A stretch of DNA of 64,000 nt from Isosphaeraceae bacterium. GTDB taxonomy: Bacteria; Planctomycetota; Planctomycetia; Isosphaerales; Isosphaeraceae. The stretch lies in assembly GCA_026004735.1 (NCBI GenBank), contig BPJS01000001.1:2232001-2296000 (forward strand), given 5' to 3'. The notes beneath the pieces are model-generated. The model searched no databases. It was not told the DNA's origin and worked only from the letters and a program-made list of their open reading frames with translations. This document shows positions 17,370 through 26,893 of the stretch, piece after piece. The first letter of the stretch is position 1. Every line of letters starts with the position of its first letter. The position numbers and the translations under genes are program-made.

Positions 17370-18875
17370 ATGACACCCAGAAAGGGCATCCACCGCCGCG
17401 GCTTCCTGAGCACCACCGGCGCCGCCGGGGCCGCTCTGGCTGCCAGCTCTTATCCCCACCCGGCCATCGGCAAGATCCTCGGCGCCAACGAGAAACTCAA
17501 TTTCGCCATCCTCGGTGCCGGCGGGCGAATGCAGGCCCACATCGGCGTCCTGCTCGACATGAAGAAGGAAGGTCAGGCCGTCGACATCCTCGGCGTCAAC
17601 GACGTCTGGGACGGCAACGACCAGGTCGGCCGCGGCCTTTATCCCTCCGCCAAGAAGTGCGGCCTCAATCCCGACGACAAGGCCAGCGTCACCAAAGACT
17701 ACCGCCGCCTCCTGGACCGCAACGACATCCACGCCGTCGTCGTCGCCACCCCCGACCACTGGCACGCCAAGCAGTGCATCGACGCCCTGGAGGCGGGCAA
17801 GCACGTCTACTGCGAAAAGCCGATGACCCACACGATCGACGAAGCCCGCCGCGTCGCGGAAACCGTCGAGCGCACCGGTAAGATTTTCACCGTCGGCGTT
17901 CAGTCGACCGCCGACCCTCGCTGGAAGATGGCCCACGAGCTGATCACCTCAGGCAAGATCGGCAAGGTCATGCAGGGCCAGACCAGCTACTACCGCAACA
18001 GCAACATGGGTCAGTGGCGCTACTACCCCTTGACCGAGGACATGAATCCCACCACCGTCGACTGGAAGATGTTCCTCGGCACAGAGTTCGGTCTGGCCCC
18101 CGACCAGCCCTTCGATCGTGCCCGCTACGCCCAATGGCGCTGCTACTGGGATTTTGGCGGCGGCATGTACACCGACCTGTTCGTTCACCAGCTCACCCAC
18201 CTGATCCAGGCCATGGGAGTCCGGTTCCCCCGGCGGGTGGTCGGTGCCGGCGGCCTGTACCTCGAGTACGACGGCCGCGACGTCCCGGATGTCGCCACCG
18301 TCGTCGCCGACTACGACGAAGGCTGCCAGATCATCATCTCGGCCACCATGTGCAACGACGTCCAGCTCGGCGAGATCATCCGCGGTCACACCGGGACGAT
18401 CCTCTTCGGCGGCAACCCCAACGACGGCTTCCGGGTCGTCCCGCAACGGATCGAAGGCCGACCGGCTCCTCCCGGCGCCAACCGTGGCGAGGGCGGTGAG
18501 GTGGTCAAGCCCGACCAACCCCGCGACGACACCCGCGCCCTCTGGGATCACTTCATCCAGTGCATCCGCAGCGACAATCCCGAAACCCTATGCCCAGCCC
18601 GGCTCGGCTACGCCGCCATCGCCACCGTCAACATGGGCGTCGACAGCTACCGCTTCGGCAAGGCCCTCTACTTCGACCAGGCCACCGGCCAGGTCTCCCA
18701 GGCCGACAGCGGCTGGGCCGCCCGCTGGGAGGAACGCTCCAAGCTCCGCGGCCTGCCCAACCACGTCATGGGCTGGCGCGTCGACCCCCGCGAAGGCTCG
18801 ACGCTCACCCCGCCCGACTACCAGAAACTCGAAGGCCCCTGGATCAACGGCATCGATCCCGCCAAGAAAGCCTGA
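17370..18875 (+). CDS. Gfo/Idh/MocA family oxidoreductase with twin-arginine signal
   Basis: A protein of 501 residues with GAGG nine bases before the ATG. The N-terminus has HRRGFLSTTGAAGAAL, a twin-arginine-type signal, so it is probably exported folded with its cofactor. The NAD(P)-binding Rossmann motif AILGAGGRMQAH lies near residue 45 and the catalytic EKP motif (YCEKPMTHT) near residue 150. Members oxidise or epimerise sugars and inositols. It has a long C-terminal extension (PNHVMGWRVDP near the end) typical of planctomycete paralogues. A strong intrinsic terminator follows 38 bases downstream, so it is probably the last gene of its transcript. Substrate unknown. Confidence 0.88.
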   Translation: MTPRKGIHRRGFLSTTGAAGAALAASSYPHPAIGKILGANEKLNFAILGAGGRMQAHIGVLLDMKKEGQAVDILGVNDVWDGNDQVGRGLYPSAKKCGLNPDDKASVTKDYRRLLDRNDIHAVVVATPDHWHAKQCIDALEAGKHVYCEKPMTHTIDEARRVAETVERTGKIFTVGVQSTADPRWKMAHELITSGKIGKVMQGQTSYYRNSNMGQWRYYPLTEDMNPTTVDWKMFLGTEFGLAPDQPFDRARYAQWRCYWDFGGGMYTDLFVHQLTHLIQAMGVRFPRRVVGAGGLYLEYDGRDVPDVATVVADYDEGCQIIISATMCNDVQLGEIIRGHTGTILFGGNPNDGFRVVPQRIEGRPAPPGANRGEGGEVVKPDQPRDDTRALWDHFIQCIRSDNPETLCPARLGYAAIATVNMGVDSYRFGKALYFDQATGQVSQADSGWAARWEERSKLRGLPNHVMGWRVDPREGSTLTPPDYQKLEGPWINGIDPAKKA

Positions 18876-18912
18876 CTCCGCGCCAGCCTCCTGGCCTGGA
18901 GCGCACCACTCG

Positions 18913-18955
18913 ACCGGTTGCGGCACCCCGGTGCCGCAGCCGGTTCTTCTTTTTT
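18913..18955 (+). terminator. Rho-independent terminator after the Gfo/Idh/MocA gene
   Basis: Arms 18913-18927 and 18930-18944 pair over 15 positions with one G-U wobble, around a two-base apex (a few inner pairs must open to form the loop). A T-rich run ending in six T (to 18955) follows directly. It ends transcription of the gene at 17370-18875 before the convergent gene at 19017. Confidence 0.85.
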
Positions 18956-19016
18956 CCCGAGGACCGCAGCCCCTCGGTTTCTTCCGGCAGGCCGAGGTCG
19001 GGTCGCCCCGGCCGGC

Positions 19017-19589
19017 TTAGTCCCCTGCCCTGGTGAACCGTAGATAGTCAATATCGCCAATGCTGCCAGAAACCCCCGGCGTATCCAGCACCAGCTTCAT
19101 CCGATAGGTGCCCGCCGTCAGCTTGATTCCTTCATGCCTCATCGGTTTCAGATGTTGCCAACCGCCGGTATCTGGCACCCGAATCGGCCCGGACACGTCC
19201 TTGCCATCGAATTCCAGACGGAAGGTCCCTCCCTCGCCCTGACAGGCCACCATCGCGTCGATCCGGTACGTTCCGCTTTCCGTGACCTCGACCGTGTAGA
19301 TCAGCCACTCCCCGGGGCGGGTCCAACCCAGGTTGTAATCCTGGCTCGCCGCTGCCCGCCACTCGAGATCCACTCCGCCGTCCCGGTACGGCGGATGCTC
19401 CTTCTCCAGGTTCTCGGGATCGGCATCGTGGTAGGCGACGCCCTCGCCGCCTTCGTCATAGTCCTCCATCTCGATCGTGCCCGGAATCGCATGCGGCTTT
19501 CCACGAAAGGGCTTAGTTTCCTGGGCGCCGGCGATGCCCGCACCGACCAGAAGGATCACCAGCTTCGGCCACCAGCCTCGAAGCAACAT
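19017..19589 (-). CDS. Secreted CBM6-like carbohydrate-binding protein
   Basis: A protein of 190 residues with a signal peptide (LVILLVGAGIAGAQE, cleavage probably after AGA). The mature part has family-6 carbohydrate-binding module features: PGTIEMEDYDEGGEGVAYHD near the N-terminus, a GEWLIYTVEV strand, TYRIDAMVAC, and the terminal GDIDYLRF. CBM6 domains bind beta-glucans, xylan or similar chains through aromatic residues. No catalytic domain is attached, which is unusual for CBM6 but common among stand-alone planctomycete versions. It lies 63 bases downstream of the NagA-like gene on the same strand, which fits a glycan-related role. Confidence 0.75.
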   Translation of the reverse strand: MLLRGWWPKLVILLVGAGIAGAQETKPFRGKPHAIPGTIEMEDYDEGGEGVAYHDADPENLEKEHPPYRDGGVDLEWRAAASQDYNLGWTRPGEWLIYTVEVTESGTYRIDAMVACQGEGGTFRLEFDGKDVSGPIRVPDTGGWQHLKPMRHEGIKLTAGTYRMKLVLDTPGVSGSIGDIDYLRFTRAGD

Positions 19590-19652
19590 CGCCTTGGCCT
19601 CCCACCGAATCGCGGTCCTGAGACGCCTCCAGAGCCGCCCTATCTTTCCAGA

Positions 19653-20756
19653 TCAGGGATCCGAGGCAAAGCCTACGCGTTCGACCGGTTCGACGGCCAC
19701 GAACTCGGCCCCTGGCTCGAGCCGCGGCGCTGGACGTCCCAGCAATTGGGCCGGCCTGAGTGTCGCCGCCGCGATGGCCTCCGGGATCGGCCAGCCCGCC
19801 GTCCGTGCCAGCCGCCTGACCCCCTCGATCAGCGGCTGCGCCGCCCCGGCCAGGAATTCCGTCCCGGCCACGCGGATTACCCCGTCATCGCCGACTTCCC
19901 AGGCTCCGTAACGGCCAGCGGGCAGCCCTGCGAGCGGACTCAAGTCGCTCACCAGGATCGTTCGCTCGAAGCCCTTAGCCCGCGCCAGAACTTTCAAGGT
20001 GCAATCGTCGAGATGGACCCCGTCGGCGATCAATGAGGCCCAAAGCCGGTCCTCGGCCGCTTGCTGCCAGATCGGATTCGGGTGGCGGGGCAGGGGACTC
20101 CCGACGCCGTTGCCCAGATGCGTGCTGAGCCGTGCTCCGGCGTCCACCGCCGCGCGGATGGTCGCCCCGTCGGCGGCTGTGTGACCGAGCGCCACAACCA
20201 CCCCCGATGCCGTCGCCCGCCGGATGAACTCGATCATCCCCGTCCGCTCGGGCGCTAGCGTCACGAGCACAACCCGACCGCCACTCGCATCCTGGAGCCG
20301 GGCAAATTCCTCCCAACTCAGGTCGCGCACCTGCTCGGCCGGGTGGGCCCCGCGGTAGCCGTCTTGGTCGGAGATCGCCGGCCCCTCCAGATGGATTCCC
20401 AAGACCATCTGGCGAACGACCGCGTCCTGCTCACAGGCTGCCGCGATCGTCTCGACCCCACGACGCATCGCCTCGGGCGCCGCGGTGATCAGCGTCGGAC
20501 AAAACCGTCCCACCCCCCCGGGCCGCACAAAGTCGCACACCCGGCGAACCTGCTCGACCGTCAGCTCCGCGTCCGAAAACGAAATTCCCAGGCCGCCGTT
20601 GATCTGGAGATCCCAGAGCGCTGGGCTGAGCCACGGTTCTTCAGCCCCTCCCGTGGTCGCCCCTCCCCACAACTCCAGCCGCTCGACCCGAGACCCGTCG
20701 TGCACCACTCGTAGGCGCTTGCCCGTCCACGGATCGCGTCCTACCAATTCGCCCAT
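19653..20756 (-). CDS. nagA: N-acetylglucosamine-6-phosphate deacetylase-like amidohydrolase
   Basis: A protein of 367 residues of the amidohydrolase superfamily. Landmarks of NagA are present in order: DLQINGGLG near residue 50, the metal-binding GIHLEGP near residue 123, ALGHTAAD near residue 190, STHLGNGVGSP near residue 210, and the catalytic aspartate in VSDLSPLAG near residue 270. NagA removes the acetyl group from GlcNAc-6-phosphate during amino-sugar recycling or chitin use. It starts 6 bases after the pyrG stop, so it is probably cotranscribed with CTP synthase, an uncommon pairing. No nagB or phosphotransferase gene lies nearby, so substrate specificity is inferred. Confidence 0.8.
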   Translation of the reverse strand: MGELVGRDPWTGKRLRVVHDGSRVERLELWGGATTGGAEEPWLSPALWDLQINGGLGISFSDAELTVEQVRRVCDFVRPGGVGRFCPTLITAAPEAMRRGVETIAAACEQDAVVRQMVLGIHLEGPAISDQDGYRGAHPAEQVRDLSWEEFARLQDASGGRVVLVTLAPERTGMIEFIRRATASGVVVALGHTAADGATIRAAVDAGARLSTHLGNGVGSPLPRHPNPIWQQAAEDRLWASLIADGVHLDDCTLKVLARAKGFERTILVSDLSPLAGLPAGRYGAWEVGDDGVIRVAGTEFLAGAAQPLIEGVRRLARTAGWPIPEAIAAATLRPAQLLGRPAPRLEPGAEFVAVEPVERVGFASDP

Positions 20757-20762
20757 CGCGCC

Positions 20763-22394
20763 TCAGTACGCCTCCACCTCGCTACGGGCCTCCTCGCGAC
20801 GCCGCAACGCCGCTCCCACAAAATCCCGGAACAACGGATGCGCCGCTGTCGGCTTCGATTGAAATTCAGGATGAAACTGCACCGCGACGAACCAGGGATG
20901 CTCCGGAATCTCGACAATCTCGACCAACTCCCCATCCGGACTCGTCCCACTGATCCGGAACCCCGCATCCTCAAAGCTCTGACGATAGGCGTTGTTGAAC
21001 TCATACCGATGGCGATGCCGCTCGCTAATCCGCTCCCGCCCATAGGCCGCCCAGGCCCGGCTCTCGGGCACAATCTGGCACGGCCACGCCCCCAGCCGCA
21101 TGGTCCCGCCCCGCTGTTTCACCCCCCTCTGCTCGTCCATCAGCGAGATCACCGGATGGCTCGTGTCCGTCGAAAACTCTGTACTGTTCGCATCCTCGTA
21201 GCCCAGCACATGACGCGCAAACTCGATCGTCGCACACTGCATTCCCAGACAAATCCCAAAAAACGGCACGCCCCGCGTCCGCGCATAGTGGATCGCCTCG
21301 ATCTTCCCCTCAATTCCTCGCATCCCAAACCCGCCCGGCACCAGCAACCCATCCACCCCGGCGAGCAACGCCGCCGCCCCTTCCCGACTGACCTCCTCGG
21401 CCTCAATCCGCTTGACAATCACTCGCGCATGCTGCGCGATCCCGCCATGATCCAGCGCCTCGTAGACCGATTTGTAGGCGTCGCGATGCCTGATATACTT
21501 CCCAACCACCGCGATCGTCACCTCCCGCTCCGGGTGCATCACCCGATCGAGCAAGTCCCGCCAGTCGTCAATCTCCAGCGGCCCAACCTTCAGATTGAGC
21601 CGCTTGACCAGAATCTCGTCCAACCCGTTGTTCAGCAACGACAGCGGCACTTCGTAGATGCTGAACTGCTTGTCCCGCTCCTCGATCACCGCCCGTCGCT
21701 CGATGTTGCAGAACAACGCAATCTTGTCCTTTTCCTCGGCGGAAATCGGATGTTCGGTTCGACAAATCAATACGTCCGGCTGAATCCCGATCTGCCGTAA
21801 CGCCCCCACCGAATGCTGCGTCGGCTTGGTCTTTAACTCTCCGGCCGCCTTCAGATACGGCACTAGGGTCAGGTGGATGTAGACGACGTTCTCGCGACCC
21901 ACGTCGAGCGCGAATTGCCGGATCGCTTCCAAAAACGGCAGACTCTCAATGTCGCCTACTGTCCCGCCAATCTCGGTGATGACCACGTCCACATCATCGA
22001 CGGCCAGACTCCGGATCGCCGCTTTGATCTCGTCGGTCACATGCGGGATCACCTGCACCGTCTTCCCTTCGTAGTAATGCCCCGCGCGTTCCTTTTGGAT
22101 CACGGACAGATAAATCTTGCCCGTCGTGTAGTTGCAGTCCTTGGTCAGCGGCGCATTGGTGAAACGCTCGTAGTGGCCGAGATCCAGGTCCGTCTCCGCC
22201 CCGTCATCGAGCACGTAGACCTCGCCATGCTGATACGGCGACATCGTCCCCGGATCGACATTCAGGTACGGATCGAGCTTCTGAAGCCGAACCCTCAGCC
22301 CGCGCCGTTCGAGCAGCATGCCGATTGACGAACACGTCAACCCCTTCCCCAACGAACTCACCACGCCTCCGGTCACGAAGATATGCTTTGCCAT
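20763..22394 (-). CDS. pyrG: CTP synthase
   Basis: A full-length protein of 543 residues; the family is usually 535-550. The N-terminal synthetase domain begins [16 protein letters not shown] (P-loop-like ATP site) and contains [19 protein letters not shown]. The C-terminal glutamine amidotransferase domain has the nucleophile in GICLGMQCA and the His/Glu pair in FHPEF. The enzyme makes CTP from UTP, ATP and glutamine in the cytoplasm. The NagA-like gene follows after 6 bases. The upstream 308 bases to the next divergent gene must hold its promoter. Confidence 0.98.
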   Translation of the reverse strand: MAKHIFVTGGVVSSLGKGLTCSSIGMLLERRGLRVRLQKLDPYLNVDPGTMSPYQHGEVYVLDDGAETDLDLGHYERFTNAPLTKDCNYTTGKIYLSVIQKERAGHYYEGKTVQVIPHVTDEIKAAIRSLAVDDVDVVITEIGGTVGDIESLPFLEAIRQFALDVGRENVVYIHLTLVPYLKAAGELKTKPTQHSVGALRQIGIQPDVLICRTEHPISAEEKDKIALFCNIERRAVIEERDKQFSIYEVPLSLLNNGLDEILVKRLNLKVGPLEIDDWRDLLDRVMHPEREVTIAVVGKYIRHRDAYKSVYEALDHGGIAQHARVIVKRIEAEEVSREGAAALLAGVDGLLVPGGFGMRGIEGKIEAIHYARTRGVPFFGICLGMQCATIEFARHVLGYEDANSTEFSTDTSHPVISLMDEQRGVKQRGGTMRLGAWPCQIVPESRAWAAYGRERISERHRHRYEFNNAYRQSFEDAGFRISGTSPDGELVEIVEIPEHPWFVAVQFHPEFQSKPTAAHPLFRDFVGAALRRREEARSEVEAY

Positions 22395-22702
22395 CGCTCG
22401 GCCACCCCGATCGGTCTACCCTGACGTCCTTAAAGCATTCATCCTAACACGTTTCTCGAATCATCACGGCCTGTCGCACCGACCGCTCCAGTTCCCTCGC
22501 CAGCCCTCTCCCAACCGACCGAGCACGGCACACGGTTTTCATCCCGAAAGGGGTTGCCCGCTTCCTGCCGAACGGTCGCGGGTCAACCCCGCTCTCGGCC
22601 GAATCGCCAACCGATGCGGTCCACTGCGCTCGCTCAATTTGCTAGAATAAACTTGGTTGCCCGTTCGGCTTTCGACGAAAACCCGTGCGATTGTGATTGC
22701 TC
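22395..22702. other. Divergent intergenic region between pyrG and an oxidoreductase gene
   Basis: No gene seen. TAGAAT at 22643-22648 could be a -10 element for the plus-strand oxidoreductase, but no -35 match stands at the right distance. No hairpin or riboswitch-like structure was recognised. Confidence 0.4.
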
Positions 22703-23848
22703 ATGGCAGAAGGTCCCCTCAATCGACGCCGGTTTCTGGGTTGCTCCGCCGCGGCCGGGCTCGCCTGGGCCCATGCCCCGGCCGCTGCCGGGGGGCCGCC
22801 CGCGCGGAGTGTCAGTGTCGGAGTGATTGGCCTCGGAAGTCGGGGGACGACCCTGCTGCGGTCGGTTCTGGCCGCGGGCGGCTGCCAGGTCGCCGCCATT
22901 TGCGACACCGAGCCGCGCTTCATGGCCCGGGCGGTCGCGATCCTCGACAAGGCCAAGGCTCCGCGACCCTACCTCACCGAGCACTACGCCGATCTGCTGC
23001 AACGTCCGGACGTCGAGGCCGTCCTGGTCGCTTTGCCCGGCGACCTCCACGCTCCGGTCTACATCGAGGCGCTGGATGCCGGCAAGCACCTCTACGCCGA
23101 GAAGCCACTCGGGATCACGGTCGACGACTGCGCGCGCGTCCTCTCGGCGGCGGCCCAACATGCCGACCGGATCGTCCATGTCGGTCTTCAGCGTCGGGTC
23201 AACCCGCGTTACATCCAGGGTGTCGAACGCCTTCAGGAAATCGGCTCTCTTCTAACCGCGCGGGGTTCCTGGCTCAGCAGTAACGATCCGATCAGCGGGC
23301 ACGATAACTGGATGGCCCGCCGCGACCGCTCCGGTGACTGGATGGTCGAGCAGGCCGTTCATCTCTGGGACGTGCTGGCCTGGATCAAGGGCGGTCCGCC
23401 GGCCGAAGCCTATGGACACGGTCAGCGTGCCGCGTTTCGCTCGGGTCGCGACGTGACCGACTTTTACACCGTAACGCTCGCCTGGCCCGACGGTTTCACG
23501 GCCTCACTGATTCACTCCTGGTGCATGCGCAGCGACGACACGGCCGGCGGCCTCGAACTCCACCTGATGGGCTCCCGCGGCTTCCTCGACCTGACTCGTG
23601 GCGTCCTGATCGTGCGCGACCGTCACCCCGGCCGTGAACTGCTGTCCGCTGGTCCGATCCCCGATACCGACCTGGCCGTCCGGGCCTTCCTGGACTCGAT
23701 CCGCGACCCCGCTGCGGCCCCACCCACCCGGGCCACCCTCGAAGACGCCATGCTCGCCACCCAGATCGGTCTGCTGGTGCGCGAGGCGGTCGATCGCCGC
23801 CACCTGGTCACCTGGGATTCGTTGTTCGGCCAAAAACGTCTCTCTTAG
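22703..23848 (+). CDS. Gfo/Idh/MocA family oxidoreductase with twin-arginine signal
   Basis: A protein of 381 residues. I chose ATG 22703 over an in-frame TTG six bases upstream. NRRRFLGCSAAAGLAWAH is a twin-arginine-type signal. The nucleotide-binding motif GVIGLGSRG and the catalytic EKP (YAEKPLGIT) are in place. It is shorter than the paralogue at 17370 and shares only family features, so the two are not a recent duplication. It probably oxidises or epimerises a sugar outside the cytoplasm. It is convergent with the YgfZ-like gene: the 3' ends overlap by four bases. Confidence 0.87.
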   Translation: MAEGPLNRRRFLGCSAAAGLAWAHAPAAAGGPPARSVSVGVIGLGSRGTTLLRSVLAAGGCQVAAICDTEPRFMARAVAILDKAKAPRPYLTEHYADLLQRPDVEAVLVALPGDLHAPVYIEALDAGKHLYAEKPLGITVDDCARVLSAAAQHADRIVHVGLQRRVNPRYIQGVERLQEIGSLLTARGSWLSSNDPISGHDNWMARRDRSGDWMVEQAVHLWDVLAWIKGGPPAEAYGHGQRAAFRSGRDVTDFYTVTLAWPDGFTASLIHSWCMRSDDTAGGLELHLMGSRGFLDLTRGVLIVRDRHPGRELLSAGPIPDTDLAVRAFLDSIRDPAAAPPTRATLEDAMLATQIGLLVREAVDRRHLVTWDSLFGQKRLS

Positions 23849-24780
23849 CGCTCGATTGGGAGGCGGCTGACCCGCGCCCCCTGACCGTCTTCCAGCCGCA
23901 GCGGCGTACCCGGCTGGGCGCAACGCGTGCGGATCAATCCCAGGCCGATGGCCGTTGACTGGGTTCCGCCGGCGGCCGCCGACGTGACACTCCCCGCCGG
24001 CTTGCCCTCTTCATCGTAGAGCGTCATGCCGGCGATCGGCGCTTCCGGTCGCTCAAAAACCAGCCCCCGCAAGATCTGGTTGACGTGACCAAGCGCATCG
24101 AGCCGGGCCACCGTCTCCTGGCCCAGGTAGCAGCCCTTCGTGAAGGAAATCGCCCGCGAGTCCCGGTCGAGCTCCTGAGGCAGCCGCGCTGGGGTCACCT
24201 CCCGCCCCCAGACGGGGGTTCCCGCCCGAATCCGACCCAGCTCGAATTCCTCGGCCGTCAACGCTCTTAGGCCGGCCAGCAACCGATCTGCCACATCGGC
24301 CGCCGCGATTCGAGGACCGATCAGCGTCCAGCCCGGTTGACCTGTCGGCGATTCCCGGATCACGCCGATCGCCCCACGCTCCCACCCGGCCAACTCCTCC
24401 CGACGATCCTCGTCGGCCGGAGTGGCCAGACCGGCCGACCGAAGCCGCTCGCTGACCTCATCCCCGATCAGATGCCACTCGAACGTACGATCCTCAACCG
24501 GCTCCCACTCGACATCGTCGAAGACCGCGTACTTGCGCAAATGTGGCAGCGCCTCGACCAGTCCCCCGGCGTCCGCCCGCACCAGCACGGCGTCGTCCAG
24601 CAGGTGGAGCGTAACGTAGCCCAGCGTCCGACCTTGCGGACTCGTCACAAAGGCCTCTGCGCCCCGGCCAACCTCCATCCGCTTGACGTCCTGGGTCGTC
24701 AGGTTGTGCAGCAACCGAATCCGGTCGGTTCCCCGCACCAGCAACCGCGCTCGGTCCGATCGGTCGATCCAGCCGTTCAT
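23845..24780 (-). CDS. ygfZ: YgfZ/GcvT-like folate-binding protein
   Basis: A protein of 311 residues from ATG 24780, which overlaps the stop of the upstream LarA-like gene as ATGA. It carries the YgfZ signature KGCYLGQETVAR near residue 215, whose Cys is the family hallmark, and a GcvT-like N-terminal region (RLLHNLTTQDVK). YgfZ is a folate-binding protein that supports assembly or repair of iron-sulfur enzymes, including MiaB-type methylthiotransferases. A miaB gene is in this window at 34985-36472. The C-terminal beta-barrel (IGLGLIRTRCA) is complete. Confidence 0.88.
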   Translation of the reverse strand: MNGWIDRSDRARLLVRGTDRIRLLHNLTTQDVKRMEVGRGAEAFVTSPQGRTLGYVTLHLLDDAVLVRADAGGLVEALPHLRKYAVFDDVEWEPVEDRTFEWHLIGDEVSERLRSAGLATPADEDRREELAGWERGAIGVIRESPTGQPGWTLIGPRIAAADVADRLLAGLRALTAEEFELGRIRAGTPVWGREVTPARLPQELDRDSRAISFTKGCYLGQETVARLDALGHVNQILRGLVFERPEAPIAGMTLYDEEGKPAGSVTSAAAGGTQSTAIGLGLIRTRCAQPGTPLRLEDGQGARVSRLPIER

Positions 24781-26027
24781 GCCTCCTCCGCGATCCGCAC
24801 CCCCGTGATCTCCGGCCGATCCACAAAAACGCACGACTCGGCCGCGTCAATCAACCGCTGGGCGGTCGCCTTCCCTTCTTCCAGCACGATAAAACCCAGC
24901 CCCTCGACCGTCTCCCGGTCAATTCCGCTGGCCAGCGCGACATGCCAGCCCGACGGAAGATCTGACAGCGACCGGGCTAAGGCATAGTCGGCCGCCTGGC
25001 TCAAGCCGCTCAAGGCTCCCCGTGGCCGGATCTCTTCCGACGACGCCAGAGCTGCGATGGCCGGCCCAGGCAGATCCTGCATCGGGCATGAGACCAACAA
25101 CATACCCCCCGGCCGCACCAACCGCACCGCCGACAAGACCCCGGAAACCAGCTCCGTCCATCCCACGCTCGGCGTTCCCCCTCCGATCCGGGCGACCACC
25201 ACGTCAAAGGTCCGCGATGTCTCGAACCGCCAGGCCTCCCGGACCGCGCGGCGCACCGTCGCCGAATCCTGGATCGAACCGACGTGCACGTCGTGCACGC
25301 CTCCATCCGCGCCGGGAATGACCCCGATCTGGTAGACCGTGCCCAGCAGTCGGCCCACCTCCCGCGACTCCTGATCGCAGCCGGCACGCGATCCGGTTCG
25401 ACCTTTCGGACTGGTCTGCTCGACCAATGCCTCGGCCTCCTGCCGCGTCGCCGCATCCGACAAACCCGGATACACCACTGTCCAGGGGCCAACGACCGCC
25501 TCGCGGGTCCAGCCGCCCCCAAACATGCGTAGCGGCGACCGCTCCAGCCGCCCAATGGCCACCACCAGGTCCGCATCCGTCACATGACGGTTCAGGTAGA
25601 TCCGCCGGCCGCCCTGCGTCGACGCCAGATACGCCAAACCCTCACGCGACTCCGGCGCATGGACCGTCCATTCGACGCCCCGAGGCAGCCGCCCAGACCT
25701 GTCCTCCACCTCCCGCAACGCCACCACCCGCGTCGATCCGGCGTCCACACCGCCGGCCTGCAACCGCTCGACCACCTCACCCACCACGTCCGACCAACGC
25801 GGCGTCGAAGGATCCAGAGCGATCGCCACCCGATCACCTGGAACCACCATCTGAGCCAGCGGCGGCAGCAGTCCCGACGGCGCATCCAACACCGCCCGGA
25901 TCCGATCTCGGAACTGCCCATCCACCAAACTCGGCGGCCCAAACCAGGATGAGGCTCCCACTGCGGCCGGCAGTTCCACACTGCCGGTTCCCAGACCCGC
26001 CACGTCAATCTTGATCCGACCGCTCAT
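24777..26027 (-). CDS. LarA-like (lactate racemase domain) protein
   Basis: A protein of 416 residues. The region VPGDRVAIALDPSTPRW (about 62-78) matches the N-terminal LarA domain pattern, and the later TDADLVVAIGRLE segment the nucleotide-binding-like part. LarA is a nickel-pincer-dependent lactate racemase whose cofactor is made by LarB, LarC and LarE; none of those is visible here, and planctomycete LarA homologues often act on unknown 2-hydroxy acids. The last bases overlap the YgfZ-like start, so translation is probably coupled. Function beyond the family is not known. Confidence 0.65.
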   Translation of the reverse strand: MSGRIKIDVAGLGTGSVELPAAVGASSWFGPPSLVDGQFRDRIRAVLDAPSGLLPPLAQMVVPGDRVAIALDPSTPRWSDVVGEVVERLQAGGVDAGSTRVVALREVEDRSGRLPRGVEWTVHAPESREGLAYLASTQGGRRIYLNRHVTDADLVVAIGRLERSPLRMFGGGWTREAVVGPWTVVYPGLSDAATRQEAEALVEQTSPKGRTGSRAGCDQESREVGRLLGTVYQIGVIPGADGGVHDVHVGSIQDSATVRRAVREAWRFETSRTFDVVVARIGGGTPSVGWTELVSGVLSAVRLVRPGGMLLVSCPMQDLPGPAIAALASSEEIRPRGALSGLSQAADYALARSLSDLPSGWHVALASGIDRETVEGLGFIVLEEGKATAQRLIDAAESCVFVDRPEITGVRIAEEA

Positions 26028-26187
26028 CTCGCTCGTTCACGCCCCTTCGGCAAATCCGTCCCACTTTCCGTACCGGGACAGCCCCGCCCCCCCGGCTGCC
26101 GTCGGATAGCCCAGGCGATGGACTCCACGTAAGATAACAAGACAACCGCCCCGGACGCCTGCCCAAATCACGGGAACTTCTCCCGCA

Positions 26188-26826
26188 GTGACCGTGTCCA
26201 AACCATTGATGGACAGCCCAGAGGTCGATCAACGGCTGATCCAGGCCAGCCTCGCCGGCGATACCGATGCGTTCGGTGAACTGGTGCGCTCCTACCAGGA
26301 CCGGCTGTACGCCACCCTCTACCGCCTGACTGGCTCGGTAGAGGATGCCCAAGACCTCGTCCAGGAGACGTTTCTTCGGGCTTACCAAAACCTCGACCGT
26401 TTTCTCGGAGAAAGTGCTTTCTATACCTGGATCTATCGCATCGGCGTCAATCTGGTGCTCAATCGGCGCCGCCGCGCTCGATCCGGTCCCCGCTTCCTAC
26501 CCTTCCGTCGCGGCGGAGATCACGATCAGCCCGATCCTGGCGACCCGAGAGAACACGCCGCCAGCGACCAGCTCGAGAGCCGCGAGACGGCCGAGCAGGT
26601 CCAGCGGGCTCTCGACCGACTGCCCAAAGAGTTCCGTTCCGTCGTCGTCCTCAAAGACTTTGACGGCCTCCGCTACGAGGAGATCGCCGAACTGCTCAAG
26701 ATCCCGATCGGTACGGTTCGCAGCCGACTCCACCGCGCCCGCGGTGAATTGCGAGCCTTGCTCGGCGAATCGCCTCTCGACCCAGCGTTGTCGTCCCCGG
26801 CTTCCCTCCCAGTTGCTGAAACCTGA
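26188..26826 (+). CDS. ECF-family RNA polymerase sigma factor
   Basis: A protein of 212 residues from GTG 26188, or 205 from ATG 26209; no upstream site clearly decides between them. Region 2 is visible in GDTDAFGELVRSYQDRLY and DAQDLVQETFLRAY (-10 recognition and core binding). Region 4 is in LPKEFRSVVVLKDFDGLRY and GTVRSRLHRAR (helix-turn-helix for the -35). It has no C-terminal sensor extension. An anti-sigma-like gene starts 67 bases downstream, so this is probably a membrane-signalled regulon switch. Target genes unknown. Confidence 0.93.
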   Translation: MTVSKPLMDSPEVDQRLIQASLAGDTDAFGELVRSYQDRLYATLYRLTGSVEDAQDLVQETFLRAYQNLDRFLGESAFYTWIYRIGVNLVLNRRRRARSGPRFLPFRRGGDHDQPDPGDPREHAASDQLESRETAEQVQRALDRLPKEFRSVVVLKDFDGLRYEEIAELLKIPIGTVRSRLHRARGELRALLGESPLDPALSSPASLPVAET

Positions 26827-26893
26827 AACACCTCGTGGCGGTGGATCCAGAATGGATTCGAACCAAGCAGCCCTGAACGAATTGTGAACTCTC

